Made by a program: the position numbers and the translations under genes | The notes under the pieces: model-generated | Database searches by the model: none | Told to the model about the DNA's origin: nothing | Seen by the model: only the letters and a program-made list of their open reading frames with translations | Source: Bacillota bacterium | GTDB taxonomy: Bacteria > Bacillota > Clostridia > Peptostreptococcales > Anaerovoracaceae | DNA length: 44,320 bases | Assembly (NCBI GenBank): GCA_023415235.1 | Contig: JAEZLP010000011.1 | Coordinates: 1-44,320, forward strand | Direction: 5' to 3' | Shown: in pieces, positions 1-8,325 of the stretch | Numbering within the stretch: the stretch's first letter is position 1 | How the letters are laid out: every line of letters starts with the position of its first letter

Positions 1-122
1 TTTGCCTCGGGCTTCCTTCAGATTCCGCCTCACGGTGGACACCCTTGCCTCTGGCTATACACTTCCCGCTACTGGCGTGTTCGGGACTTTCACCCGTTAG
101 ACTGCGCCCATGCTGGGCGCAC
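1..122 (-). mobile_element. Group II intron (IIC-like), 5' end, truncated by window edge
   Basis: Read on the minus strand, the element starts at 122 with GTGCGCCC, which agrees with the group II 5' consensus GUGYG. A first hairpin (TGCGCCC, loop AGCA, TGGGCGCA) follows, then a GGGTGAAAGTCCC stem typical of domain I, then GGCAAGGGTGTCC and GGAATCTGAAGGAAGC segments. This order matches the domain I start of class C introns such as the Oceanobacillus iheyensis intron, from memory. The intron sits a few bases after the terminator hairpin at 129-159, the insertion habit known for group IIC introns. The reverse transcriptase gene and the catalytic 3' domains lie outside the window. Confidence 0.85.
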
Positions 123-128
123 ATAGAA

Positions 129-159
129 AAAGAGAACCATGACATGATTGGTTCTCTTT
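129..159 (-). terminator. Rho-independent terminator of the P1 hydrolase operon
   Basis: A ten-base-pair stem (AAAGAGAACC with GGTTCTCTTT) closes an 11-base loop. On the minus strand it is followed by TTTTTCTAT, after which the group II intron begins. It lies 29 bases after the stop of the P1-family gene, so it terminates that operon, and it served as the intron's landing site. Confidence 0.85.
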
Positions 160-187
160 CCTTTTTTTCTCTTATTCTTCTAATCTT

Positions 188-1150
188 CTATTCAAAATCC
201 CTTGCTGCTTTCAGTCCGTATGCCGGCTCCGCCATTCTGGCTGCGCGGTTGACGGCTCTGGCCATCACATCCGTTGCCAATGCCCCGACAGCATCCGGCA
301 TAACCTCCACCTCTCCGGTAGCCATGACAAAGATGGTATCTCCATCAGCCATGGTATGAACGGGCCTGATCGCTCTGGCAAAACCGTTGTGCGCGATAGA
401 AGCAAGCTTATTTGCCTGGGACTTGGTCAGCTTGGCATTAGTTACGACGCAGCCGATAGTAGTGTTGCCGCTGAACACATTCTTGTCCTCCGCATACTGG
501 GCGTACATGGTTTCTTCCGTGTTGGACAGCTTGGTATTGTCTTCATTGAGAAGCCCTGCAATCCGTTTGCCCGTATCCACGTCCACCACATCACCCAAAG
601 CATTTACGGCTACGATAGCTGCCACCTGAAGCTCTCCGATCTGAACACCGTAGGTGCCAAGGCCGCTCTTCATCATATGTTCAACACCTTGAAACTTTCC
701 TACGGTTGCTCCGGTTCCCGCCCCGACATTTCCTTCAGCCACCGGACCAGAACCGGCATTTTTGCATGCCTCGTAGCCCATCGCTTTATCCGGTCTGCAT
801 TTCGGATCTCCGACAACCAGATCAAAAAGAGAGGCTCCACAGACGATCGGTACCACGCCAACTCCCACATCAAAGCCTACATTGTTCTCTTCGAGAAAAG
901 TCATGGCGCCAGCACCGGCGTCAAGTCCATAGGCGCTTCCGCCGCTGAGCATGACAGCGTGGATCTGTTCCACGAGGTTCACGGGCTTTAACAGTTCCGT
1001 TTCTCGGGAGGCAGGACCGCCTCCCCTCACGTCCACTCCGGCCCAGGCTCCTTTTTCGCAAAGGATCACGGTGCATCCGGTCGCGCCCTTGATGTCCTGA
1101 GCATGACCGACTTTGATCCCTTTTATGTCCGTAATTTTGATTTCTTTCAT
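188..1150 (-). CDS. P1 family hydrolase (DmpA/BapA/ThnT-like N-terminal nucleophile amidase)
   Basis: This 320-residue enzyme belongs to peptidase family P1, whose members cut themselves before a Ser or Thr that becomes the N-terminal nucleophile. The segment SGNTTIGCVVTNA near residues 227-239 is the expected self-cleavage site (Asn then Thr). The N-terminal half carries the RGGGPASRETELL and LSGGSAYGLDA segments, and GNVGAGTGATVGK follows at about 141-153; all are family hallmarks. Characterised members include D-aminopeptidase DmpA, beta-aminopeptidase BapA and the pantetheine hydrolase ThnT, so amides carrying beta-alanine are plausible substrates. The start at 1150 was chosen because GGAG lies six bases upstream; a start four codons earlier (1162) has poor support. 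It is the last gene of the series, 28 bases after the OPT transporter. The exact substrate is not shown by sequence. Confidence 0.88.
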   Translation of the reverse strand: MKEIKITDIKGIKVGHAQDIKGATGCTVILCEKGAWAGVDVRGGGPASRETELLKPVNLVEQIHAVMLSGGSAYGLDAGAGAMTFLEENNVGFDVGVGVVPIVCGASLFDLVVGDPKCRPDKAMGYEACKNAGSGPVAEGNVGAGTGATVGKFQGVEHMMKSGLGTYGVQIGELQVAAIVAVNALGDVVDVDTGKRIAGLLNEDNTKLSNTEETMYAQYAEDKNVFSGNTTIGCVVTNAKLTKSQANKLASIAHNGFARAIRPVHTMADGDTIFVMATGEVEVMPDAVGALATDVMARAVNRAARMAEPAYGLKAARDFE

Positions 1151-1178
1151 CTTAGTCTCCATTCTGAAGCTGGTAGAA

Positions 1179-2846
1179 TTACATTGCAGTCATACCCTGA
1201 ATTGCCTGAATCAGCGCAATGACAACTCCGATTACGGCTTCGCCTCCCAGCAATCCGGATGCAATGATCAGTCCGGTTCCCTTCTTATCCCATTCCGGAG
1301 CAGCTTTTTCCACAATGAATTTCAAAGCGCCGCCGATAAATGCGGTAGCCGACAGATAGAATGGCAGATATACGCCGAGACCGAGAGTCATGACCGGGAA
1401 GTTGACGCAGTAAAGCACGCATCCAAGGACCAGTCCGATGATAAAGGAGGTCAGATGAGGAATGCCTCCTACCATAGCTGCAACCGCGCCTGCCTGAGGA
1501 GCGATGAACATTTCAGGATTTCCGAACGCGGTGGGTCCGTAGGCGGTTAATATGACATAGAAAACACCCACGGTAACGAAGGATCCGATCAGTCCGCCGA
1601 TGCACTCGCCCAGCCACTGCGCTTTCGGATCGGAATTCAGGATGTGACCTGCTTTGAAGTCGTTCATAACGTCGCCGGCGAGACCGCAGGCAATGGCGAC
1701 CACCGCAGCAACCAGGAAGGCTTCCGTCTGTCCGATGCTGGAAACCGCTTTCGCCGCAAGCAGGATGATAATTCCGAATACTTCCATGGGGTTGATCCCC
1801 GTCTGTCCAACGATCTGAGCGGACATGGAGGTTGCAAGCCAAACGCCGATAATCGTGATGATGCTGGCAACGACTCCCATATTACAAACTACAGTAAAGA
1901 TAAACGCTAGAACTACCATAACGATGGGCGCCCATCTCAGGCTGATAAAGCCGCTGGACATGGCATCTTTGCTGAACATTGGTCCAAAGATTTCCTTCGC
2001 CTTTGGAATGATGCCTTTTACGATGATGCCAACCCCTGTGCCAACCATCAGACCGATACCAAGAGAGGCTTTGATGGCAGAGGCAGTAGCTGCATCCCAA
2101 ATTCCTGCGTTGGTGCCGCCCAGGACGATGCCAAAATCGCCGATAATGGCGCCAAGGAACCAGATTCCAATATATAAGGGGCCGATGATGAAGCCTACCG
2201 CGATGAGCATGGGAGAAAGCCAGATACCCGCCAAGACTCCCTTGGATGCTAGACCTCCGTTCATAAAGGTTGCAGGAATCAGATTCTTTAAATTGATCAA
2301 CGGCATACCGTCTCTCAGGAAGGTGAAAATTGCTGCAATTCCCAATGAAGAGAACAGAGTGCGGGATTTTTTACCGCCTTCGTCTCCAACGATCAGAGTT
2401 TCAGCCGCCGCCTGTCCCATGGGATAAGGAAGTTCTTTTGTAACGACAAAATACTTTCGGATAAGTGCAGTAAAAATCAGGCCCAGAATAACTCCGCCAA
2501 AGACTACCGCAAACAGGGCAAGCATGCTCAGGTCCGCATCCGGATTCAGCATATATACACCCGGGATGGTAAAAGCCATACCTCCGGCAGTCATGGCTCC
2601 AGCCGACATTGCCGTATGCGTAACGTTGATTTCATTGATGTTTGTGTTACCCATCAGCTTCAGGCAGAACATGGATACCAGCGCTACAAAGATGATAGGC
2701 CATGGAAGCGCGCCCAACTTTAATGCTACGTACATCGAGCTCATAGTCAGGATCGCAGCACCGATGGAACCGATGATCATTCCACGAACGGTAAACTGTT
2801 CTTTGAAAGATGTGGCGTATTTCACGCCTTTTGGATTTTCTGACAT
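1179..2846 (-). CDS. OPT family oligopeptide transporter
   Basis: The 555-residue protein is almost wholly hydrophobic, with roughly 14 or more membrane segments. It shows the conserved opening of the bacterial OPT family (a short charged N-terminus, then FTVRGMIIGSIGAAILT) and the segments ELPYPMGQAAAETL and GQTGINPMEVFG. OPT proteins import oligopeptides or metal chelates by proton symport at the cytoplasmic membrane. The start at 2846 has AAAGGAGGG eight bases upstream. A TATAAT lies in the 108-base gap before the gene, so an internal promoter is possible. It sits between an M20 amidohydrolase and a P1 hydrolase, which suggests it imports an amide-bonded substrate that those enzymes cut. 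Confidence 0.9.
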   Translation of the reverse strand: MSENPKGVKYATSFKEQFTVRGMIIGSIGAAILTMSSMYVALKLGALPWPIIFVALVSMFCLKLMGNTNINEINVTHTAMSAGAMTAGGMAFTIPGVYMLNPDADLSMLALFAVVFGGVILGLIFTALIRKYFVVTKELPYPMGQAAAETLIVGDEGGKKSRTLFSSLGIAAIFTFLRDGMPLINLKNLIPATFMNGGLASKGVLAGIWLSPMLIAVGFIIGPLYIGIWFLGAIIGDFGIVLGGTNAGIWDAATASAIKASLGIGLMVGTGVGIIVKGIIPKAKEIFGPMFSKDAMSSGFISLRWAPIVMVVLAFIFTVVCNMGVVASIITIIGVWLATSMSAQIVGQTGINPMEVFGIIILLAAKAVSSIGQTEAFLVAAVVAIACGLAGDVMNDFKAGHILNSDPKAQWLGECIGGLIGSFVTVGVFYVILTAYGPTAFGNPEMFIAPQAGAVAAMVGGIPHLTSFIIGLVLGCVLYCVNFPVMTLGLGVYLPFYLSATAFIGGALKFIVEKAAPEWDKKGTGLIIASGLLGGEAVIGVVIALIQAIQGMTAM

Positions 2847-2954
2847 AATTTTACCCTCCTTTATTAAATTTGTTTCATTATACTACGTTTATTCCACGTA
2901 TTCTATATAAATAACAACTTCAAATAAGATAAGCTTGCTTACTTCGGTCCTCCA

Positions 2955-4178
2955 TCAATCCGAACCGTTCAGAAAATACATGGATGTCAGTGCGTAAATC
3001 TTTGCCGTTTCAATAAGTTCGGGGATCTCAACGTATTCATCCGCGTGATGGGGAATGTAGGTATCTCCCGCGCCGATGACAATAACCGGGATTCCTTTCA
3101 TGGAATGAAGGAAGGTTCCGTCCGTTGCACCGGGGACTCCCTGCCAGACCGGCTCTTTTCCCGTCACCTCTTCGACGGCTCGGTAAACCACCTTCGTGAT
3201 ATCCGCATCCTTCGGGGTTGAAGTCCAGGGTCTTTCCTCTATGATCTTCAGGGTTGCCTTGAAATCCGGGTCCTCTTTTGCCAATTTGTCATAAATGTCC
3301 AGTATTTTTTGCTTCAATTCGGCATGGTCCTGCCCCGGAATCGTTCTGATGTCCAGCGTCATATATGCCTCTCCGGGAACCACATTGATCTGAGCTTCTC
3401 CTTTTGCAGGAGAGAAGATGACGGTGGGCGTTATGCTGGGCCAATTCAGGTATTCATGGCGTCCCAGCCGGTTTTTTTCAGCCTGTTCCAGCTTCTCCAG
3501 CTCACAGATGATTTTCGCCAGCCGCCAATTCGGGTTGATTCCTGTCAGCGGCATGGCGCCATGGCTCTGTTTCCCAAAGACTCTGACCTCTGCCCTCATA
3601 GCGCCCTTTTGGAAAATGCAGATATGATTTTCCTCCGGCTCGCAAATGACCGCCGCGTCCACATTGTCCGCCCAGCCCTTTCGAATGAAATCCTTGATTC
3701 CGATCATCATTCCCTCTTCGTCGCAGGGAATGCACAGCAGAATATTGCCTTTGAAGGGTTCCCCGGAGTCCTTCACCGCTTTGGCCGCAAAGATTGCCGC
3801 TGCGACGTTTCCTTTCGTATCGCAGGTTCCTCTTCCATAGATCCTGTCACCAACGATCTCGGCGCCGAAGGGATCATAGTTCCACTGGTCTCTGTCACCT
3901 GCGGTTACGACGTCCGTATGCCCTTCAAATAAAATGGTTTTGCCCGGTTCCGCTCCCCTTAGAAAAGCAATCACATTGGGACGTCCCGGAACCACTTCCT
4001 CAATATGTACCTCGAAGCCTTCCCTTATCAGAAACTCGGCGATATAGTTCGCCACCGTTTCCTCATTGGCTCCCTCTTTTCCAGGATCGTAAACACTGTT
4101 GATTCTGACCAGCTCCTGGGTAAACTTGATTAACTCGTCTGATTTTACGCAGTCCGCGACGTGTTTATAATCTTTCAC
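2955..4178 (-). CDS. M20 family metallopeptidase / ArgE-DapE-type amidohydrolase
   Basis: The protein is about 407 residues from the preferred GTG start at 4178. That start has AAAGGAG seven bases upstream, whereas the ATG ten codons earlier (4208) has no ribosome site. The co-catalytic zinc ligands of the M20 clan are visible: His in GHTDVV, Asp in RGTCDTKG, the Glu pair in CDEEGM, Glu in CEPEEN and the C-terminal His in YIPHHADEYV. The dimerisation domain carries KQSHGAMPLTGINP. The family hydrolyses N-acyl amino acids, dipeptides and related amides in the cytosol. The gene follows panE by 46 bases and precedes the OPT transporter. Given PanB and PanE beside it, pantothenate or a beta-alanyl amide is a candidate substrate. 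That is inference; a general peptidase or deacylase role is equally open. Confidence 0.9.
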   Translation of the reverse strand: MKDYKHVADCVKSDELIKFTQELVRINSVYDPGKEGANEETVANYIAEFLIREGFEVHIEEVVPGRPNVIAFLRGAEPGKTILFEGHTDVVTAGDRDQWNYDPFGAEIVGDRIYGRGTCDTKGNVAAAIFAAKAVKDSGEPFKGNILLCIPCDEEGMMIGIKDFIRKGWADNVDAAVICEPEENHICIFQKGAMRAEVRVFGKQSHGAMPLTGINPNWRLAKIICELEKLEQAEKNRLGRHEYLNWPSITPTVIFSPAKGEAQINVVPGEAYMTLDIRTIPGQDHAELKQKILDIYDKLAKEDPDFKATLKIIEERPWTSTPKDADITKVVYRAVEEVTGKEPVWQGVPGATDGTFLHSMKGIPVIVIGAGDTYIPHHADEYVEIPELIETAKIYALTSMYFLNGSD

Positions 4179-4224
4179 TGTACGGCTCCTTTCTCGCTTC
4201 GACGACATTATCTTTTTACTAGCT

Positions 4225-5139
4225 TTACTTTTGAATAAACTGAATCAAATTTGCAAGTACGAAATTGACCGGTGTGGGTACTCCGACCTGCTTTCCTTCC
4301 CTTACTATAGCTCCGTTGATCATATTGATTTCCGTCTGCTTTCCGTTCAGGATGTCCTGCAGCATGGAGGATTTGTTTGCGGCAGTAGCCTTGCATACCG
4401 CTTTCGTATGACCCACCGGGTCATCGTAGCTCAGTTTGATTCCCTTTGCAGCAGCAACCGCATGGGCTTCCGAAACAGCCGCCTCCAGAATTGCTTCGAG
4501 CTCAGGATGGTTCAGCAGCTCTCCGTTCTGCAGCCTGGTAATTCCAGTCAGCGCATTGATCCCCACATTGACGAGCAGCTTATCCCAGACCAGGCCAAGC
4601 ACATTATCAGAAATATCCGTTTCCAGCCCCGCCTCCCGGAACAGTTCGGCAATCCTCTCAATCCGGTCTGTCCGTCGTCCGTCCAGCTCTCCGATGATGG
4701 TTTTGCCGCTGCCGGCGTGACGCATTTTCCCCGGTCCAAGCATGGTAGCTCCGTGAGCTGTGGTCCCCGCGATCACATTGTTTCCGCCGATCTCACCGAG
4801 AATCAATTCGATATTGCCAAGGCCGTTCTGCAGAGTCAGCGCAACGGTATCCGGGCCGAAAACCGCTTGATTCATTTTTACCGCAGCTCCGGTCAGCGTA
4901 GATTTTACGAATATGAGCGCCAGATCGCAGACTCCTGCGTCAGCGGCCTCGGTAACCCCTTTCAGCAGGCGGAAGCTTTTTACCTTCCCGTCTTCTTCCA
5001 TGACAAGCCCGTTTGCATTGATGGTTTGAATATGCTCTGCCCATACATCGATCAGGTATACCTCATTGTTCGGAACTGCAGACAATTTTGCTCCGTACAG
5101 GCAGCCCATGGCCCCTGCGCCGATAATTGCAATTTTCAT
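4225..5139 (-). CDS. panE: 2-dehydropantoate 2-reductase (ketopantoate reductase)
   Basis: This 304-residue enzyme interconverts ketopantoate and pantoate with NAD(P)H. The Rossmann motif GAGAMG is at residues 7-12. LQNGLG (Asn105) and the catalytic block WDKLLVNVGINALTG (Lys187, Asn191, Asn195) match the KPR family. The start at 5139 has AAAAAGGAGG just upstream. The gene lies 29 bases after panB and 46 before the M20 gene, in one transcription direction. KPR-fold enzymes are often over-annotated, but adjacency to panB makes the assignment stronger here. The reaction is reversible, so the direction in this cell cannot be read from sequence. Confidence 0.88.
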   Translation of the reverse strand: MKIAIIGAGAMGCLYGAKLSAVPNNEVYLIDVWAEHIQTINANGLVMEEDGKVKSFRLLKGVTEAADAGVCDLALIFVKSTLTGAAVKMNQAVFGPDTVALTLQNGLGNIELILGEIGGNNVIAGTTAHGATMLGPGKMRHAGSGKTIIGELDGRRTDRIERIAELFREAGLETDISDNVLGLVWDKLLVNVGINALTGITRLQNGELLNHPELEAILEAAVSEAHAVAAAKGIKLSYDDPVGHTKAVCKATAANKSSMLQDILNGKQTEINMINGAIVREGKQVGVPTPVNFVLANLIQFIQK

Positions 5140-5168
5140 TTCTGCCTCCTTTTTGTTTCAATAGGTGA

Positions 5169-6005
5169 TTAATAGAGCTTGGGGATCTCCACTTCCTTAT
5201 TGAAGCTGTATTCTTCCGATGGAAACAAGCCCTCTTGGGTTTCCTTGTGGAATTCATTGAGGGCCGCCACCATGTCTTTGCGGATCTGCGCATAGTGTTT
5301 CACGAATTTCGGCTTGAAATCTCCGTACATCCCCAGCATATCCTGAGTCACCAGCACCTGACAATCGACATGAGGTCCTGCTCCTATGCCAAGAATCGGA
5401 ATGCTGACTGCCTCGGAAACCGCTTTGGCGACAACAGACGGAACACATTCCAGAACGATGGAAAAACATCCTGCCTTTTCAAGAGCAATGGCGTCTTCAA
5501 TAAGTTTTTTTGCGCTTTCGGGAGTTCCGCCCTGAACCTTGAATCCACCCAATGCGGATGCAGTCTGAGGGGTAAGGCCGATATGTCCCATTACGTTGAT
5601 CCCTGCCTTCACAATAGCCTGGATTCTGGAGAGCATTTCCACGCCGCCCTCAAGCTTAATGCAGTCGCAGTTCGTTTCCTTGATCAGCCGATTGGCGTTT
5701 CTGACAGCATCCTCATCGCTGACGTTATAGGATCCAAAGGGCATGTCTCCGACGATCCATGTATTGGGCGCGCCTTTCACAACTGGTCTCGTATGGTGGA
5801 TCATATCCTCCATCGTGACAGACTCTGTTCCCTTGTATCCGAGCATGACCATGCCCAAGGAATCGCCCACGAGGATAATTTCAATATCGCTGTCGTTGAT
5901 GATCGACGCCATCGTGTAGTCATATGCGGTCACGAAACTGAATTTTCTCCCCTCCTGTTTGAATTTCTTGAAATCTGTAATCGTCATCTTTTTCTTTTCG
6001 CTCAT
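5169..6005 (-). CDS. panB: 3-methyl-2-oxobutanoate hydroxymethyltransferase
   Basis: PanB moves a one-carbon unit between 5,10-methylene-THF and 2-ketoisovalerate, giving ketopantoate. The 278-residue length is normal. By position against the E. coli enzyme, the metal-binding Asp48 (in VGDSLGMV) and Asp87 (in VGDMPFG), the substrate residues Lys117 and Glu119 (in IKLEGG) and the catalytic Glu186 (in VLECVP) are all present. GHIGLTPQ and GIGAGPHVDCQVLV are also family signatures. The start at 6005 has AGGGAGG nearby. It is read 40 bases after an IclR-type regulator and is followed by panE, but no panC or panD is seen in the window. Confidence 0.95.
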   Translation of the reverse strand: MSEKKKMTITDFKKFKQEGRKFSFVTAYDYTMASIINDSDIEIILVGDSLGMVMLGYKGTESVTMEDMIHHTRPVVKGAPNTWIVGDMPFGSYNVSDEDAVRNANRLIKETNCDCIKLEGGVEMLSRIQAIVKAGINVMGHIGLTPQTASALGGFKVQGGTPESAKKLIEDAIALEKAGCFSIVLECVPSVVAKAVSEAVSIPILGIGAGPHVDCQVLVTQDMLGMYGDFKPKFVKHYAQIRKDMVAALNEFHKETQEGLFPSEEYSFNKEVEIPKLY

Positions 6006-6045
6006 TTTAATACCTCCCTTAAGCTGTTAAATATTTAAAACATAA

Positions 6046-6828
6046 TTAAACCTTTTTATAGCCCAACATCGAGGATATCTTTTTCGCGGCGTCCATAACC
6101 AAGCCTGAGTAGAAATCCAGGTGTCTGTCAGCATCGTACCGGTATTTCGGCGATGAAACGCTGATCGCGGCAACGGGATTTCCATGATAATCGAAAATGG
6201 GGGCGGCGATACAGATCAGACTGTCGACATATTCCTCATCGTCGACGGCATAACCTCTGTCCCTGATCCGGTGAAGTTCCTCCATGAGAAGCGATCGGTC
6301 CGTGATCGATCGATCCGTGAATTTTTCAAAATGAATGCTGCTTATGATATGCTGAAGCTCCTCTTCCGGCGTATACGCCAGGATCGCCTTCCCCAATCCG
6401 GAGCAATAGCTGGGTACGCTGACGCCGATTCCAAGGCCTACCTTGATCGTCGAACTGCTTTCCAGCTTATCTACATAGATGATCTTATTGTCGACCCGTA
6501 TCCCAAGATTGACCGTTTCGCCGGTTTTCTCCGCCAGCTCCTCGATCCATGGTCTTGCGATGCGCTTGACGCCGGTTTTCTCCATGACCCGGTTTCCCAT
6601 GGCAAGAAGCTTGAGACTGTTGGAATACTTTTTATTTTCCTGATTCTGGTTGACATATCCGGCCTCTTTGACCGTGTTGATCAAACGATGAACCGTCGCT
6701 TTGTCCATTCCGAGTCTTTCGCTGATCTCGCCGATGCCGAGCTCACCCGACTTATCCAGCTCTTCCATGATGAGAAAGGCCTTTATTACGGATTTCACAT
6801 TGCCGGAATTTTCATTTCTGGGCTTCAT
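6046..6828 (-). CDS. IclR family transcriptional regulator
   Basis: The 260-residue protein has an N-terminal winged helix-turn-helix (about residues 10-75, with LGIGEISERLGMDKATVHRLINTL-like spacing) followed by an IclR effector-binding domain (about 90-255) that includes SYCSGLGKAILA and DDEEYVDSLICIAAP. IclR proteins usually control catabolic operons in response to a small organic acid. The ribosome site GGGAGGAG lies just before the ATG, and only 16 bases separate it from the folD stop, so it is probably on the fhs-fchA-folD-iclR-panB-panE transcript. It is the natural candidate to control this operon. Its ligand could be pantoate, ketopantoate or a related acid; that is inference. Confidence 0.93.
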   Translation of the reverse strand: MKPRNENSGNVKSVIKAFLIMEELDKSGELGIGEISERLGMDKATVHRLINTVKEAGYVNQNQENKKYSNSLKLLAMGNRVMEKTGVKRIARPWIEELAEKTGETVNLGIRVDNKIIYVDKLESSSTIKVGLGIGVSVPSYCSGLGKAILAYTPEEELQHIISSIHFEKFTDRSITDRSLLMEELHRIRDRGYAVDDEEYVDSLICIAAPIFDYHGNPVAAISVSSPKYRYDADRHLDFYSGLVMDAAKKISSMLGYKKV

Positions 6829-6844
6829 GAGACACTCCTCCCGG

Positions 6845-7699
6845 TTAAGCCAGTTCCGCTTGCTGCAGCTTCATAGCCTTGATCACATGGCTGAGCAGAA
6901 TCGCGGAAGTCACGGTTCCAATCCCGCCCGGAACAGGCGTGATCGCCGCAACGTTTTCAGAAACCTGATCAAAATCCACATCTCCGCATAATTTTCCCTG
7001 TTCCATGTTGATTCCCACGTCAATCACAACAGAATCGCCGGAAAAGTAATCCGGTCCGAAAAAACCAGCCTTTCCAACGCCGGTAACCACAATGTCCGCC
7101 CGGGATGTGATTTGAGGCAGATCGGTTGACTTGGAATGGCAGATTGTGACCGTAGCATTTTCGGATAAAAACATCATGGAAAGCGGTTTTCCCAATACCA
7201 TGCTCCGGTTGACGATCACAACGTTTTTTCCCGTGAGATCATATTGATAATGCTTTAATAGCTCAATCACCGCCTCCGGCGTACAGGGCGGAATCCCGTC
7301 CGGATCACCGGAGAATACTTTTTCGGCGTTAACGGTACTCATACAGTCGATATCCTTTTCCGGTTTAATCATGCGACTGACGGCGTCCTGATCCAACTGG
7401 GGTGGCAGCGGCCGAAAAACAAGAATTCCATGGATGTTCGGATCTTCGTTGAGACGGCTTAGTACCTCAAGAAAATCAGCCATATCAATGTCCTTGTCAA
7501 CCGCTTCAACCTGAGCTCCGATTCCCAGTTCCTCGCAATTCTTCAGCACCCTGGCTTCATAGGCCAGATCGTCGGCTCTGTCCCCCGCGCGAAGAATGGC
7601 CAGCCGCGGCATAGTTCCTCCGGTTTTTCTGCAGTTCTCCACCGCATCGATGATATCCGCTTTGATCCTGTCGGCCACAGGCTTTCCCTTCAGCAGCAT
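6845..7699 (-). CDS. folD: FolD-like methylene-THF dehydrogenase, cyclohydrolase residues replaced
   Basis: The 284-residue protein has the FolD fold: an N-terminal catalytic domain, PPCTPEAVIELL, a NAD(P) site (VNRSMVLGKP, ENATVTICHS) and the C-terminal TPVPGGIGTVT. Aligned by eye with the human enzyme, Tyr52 is kept (Tyr47) but the catalytic Lys56 is Val51 and Gln100 is Phe95, while Asp125 is kept (Asp118). Loss of the Lys abolishes the cyclohydrolase step in studied enzymes but can spare dehydrogenase activity. The gene overlaps fchA by ten bases, and FchA would supply cyclohydrolase. It therefore probably acts as a methylene-THF dehydrogenase only. Its ATG has GGAGGG upstream, inside the end of fchA. 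Confidence 0.88.
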   Translation of the reverse strand: MLLKGKPVADRIKADIIDAVENCRKTGGTMPRLAILRAGDRADDLAYEARVLKNCEELGIGAQVEAVDKDIDMADFLEVLSRLNEDPNIHGILVFRPLPPQLDQDAVSRMIKPEKDIDCMSTVNAEKVFSGDPDGIPPCTPEAVIELLKHYQYDLTGKNVVIVNRSMVLGKPLSMMFLSENATVTICHSKSTDLPQITSRADIVVTGVGKAGFFGPDYFSGDSVVIDVGINMEQGKLCGDVDFDQVSENVAAITPVPGGIGTVTSAILLSHVIKAMKLQQAELA

Positions 7700-8316
7700 A
7701 GCTGTCCCTCCACATATTCATAAATCTGATCCGCCAGCTTAAGGCCTTCGGATTCGATTGTCGTCATTTTGTTCAGTAGCTGTATCTTCAATGTTTCATC
7801 CTTCATCAGCTTCAAGTTGATCAAGACATTGAGCTTTGAGCCCTGAATTGCCGATTTGCAGAATACTGCGCCAACTCCCGCGTCGCTGAGAGCCAGTCTG
7901 CTTCCCTTCTTTGCATACTGATCCAGAAGGCGAAGCCCCTCCAGGCTGCATTCCGCAATGGCCAAGGGCACCTTTGTCGCCTGCACCAGCGCCTCCTGCA
8001 ATACCCTGTCTTTCTCCTCCCTTTGTTCATCGGTTTCAACAGGCATGCCGTAAGCCTTTGCCAAGGGTTCAAAAACGGCGGCGTCTTTTTTTACCAGCTG
8101 ATTCAAACGCATGATCAACGCTTCGGATTTTTTCAGCAGAATCTGAATATCCTGCTCCACATCCGCATATTTCTTCTTTCCGACGGTGAGGTTTCCAACC
8201 ATGCTTCCCAAGGCTACTCCAAGGGAGCCCACCAATGCGGCTGCGCCTCCGCCTCCCGGCACCGGTGCCTTGGAAGCTAACTCATCAATAAATTTCAAAC
8301 AGCTTAATTCAAGCAT
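7690..8316 (-). CDS. fchA: Cyclodeaminase/cyclohydrolase family protein (methenyl-THF cyclohydrolase)
   Basis: The 208-residue helical protein carries the family signature at its N-terminus: APVPGGGGAAALVGSLGVAL followed by MVGNLTVGKKKY. Members act as formimido-THF cyclodeaminase or methenyl-THF cyclohydrolase; the stand-alone clostridial form usually does the latter. It starts nine bases after the fhs stop, where the stop codon TAG is part of the TAGGAGG ribosome site, and it overlaps folD. The pairing with a FolD that lacks its cyclohydrolase residues supports a methenyl-THF to formyl-THF role between Fhs and FolD. Confidence 0.9.
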   Translation of the reverse strand: MLELSCLKFIDELASKAPVPGGGGAAALVGSLGVALGSMVGNLTVGKKKYADVEQDIQILLKKSEALIMRLNQLVKKDAAVFEPLAKAYGMPVETDEQREEKDRVLQEALVQATKVPLAIAECSLEGLRLLDQYAKKGSRLALSDAGVGAVFCKSAIQGSKLNVLINLKLMKDETLKIQLLNKMTTIESEGLKLADQIYEYVEGQLCC

Positions 8317-8325
8317 AGACGCCTC

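Noticed and set aside
45..359. Plus-strand frame across the left edge
   Set aside because: It is a shadow frame over the group II intron, the terminator and the end of the P1 gene.
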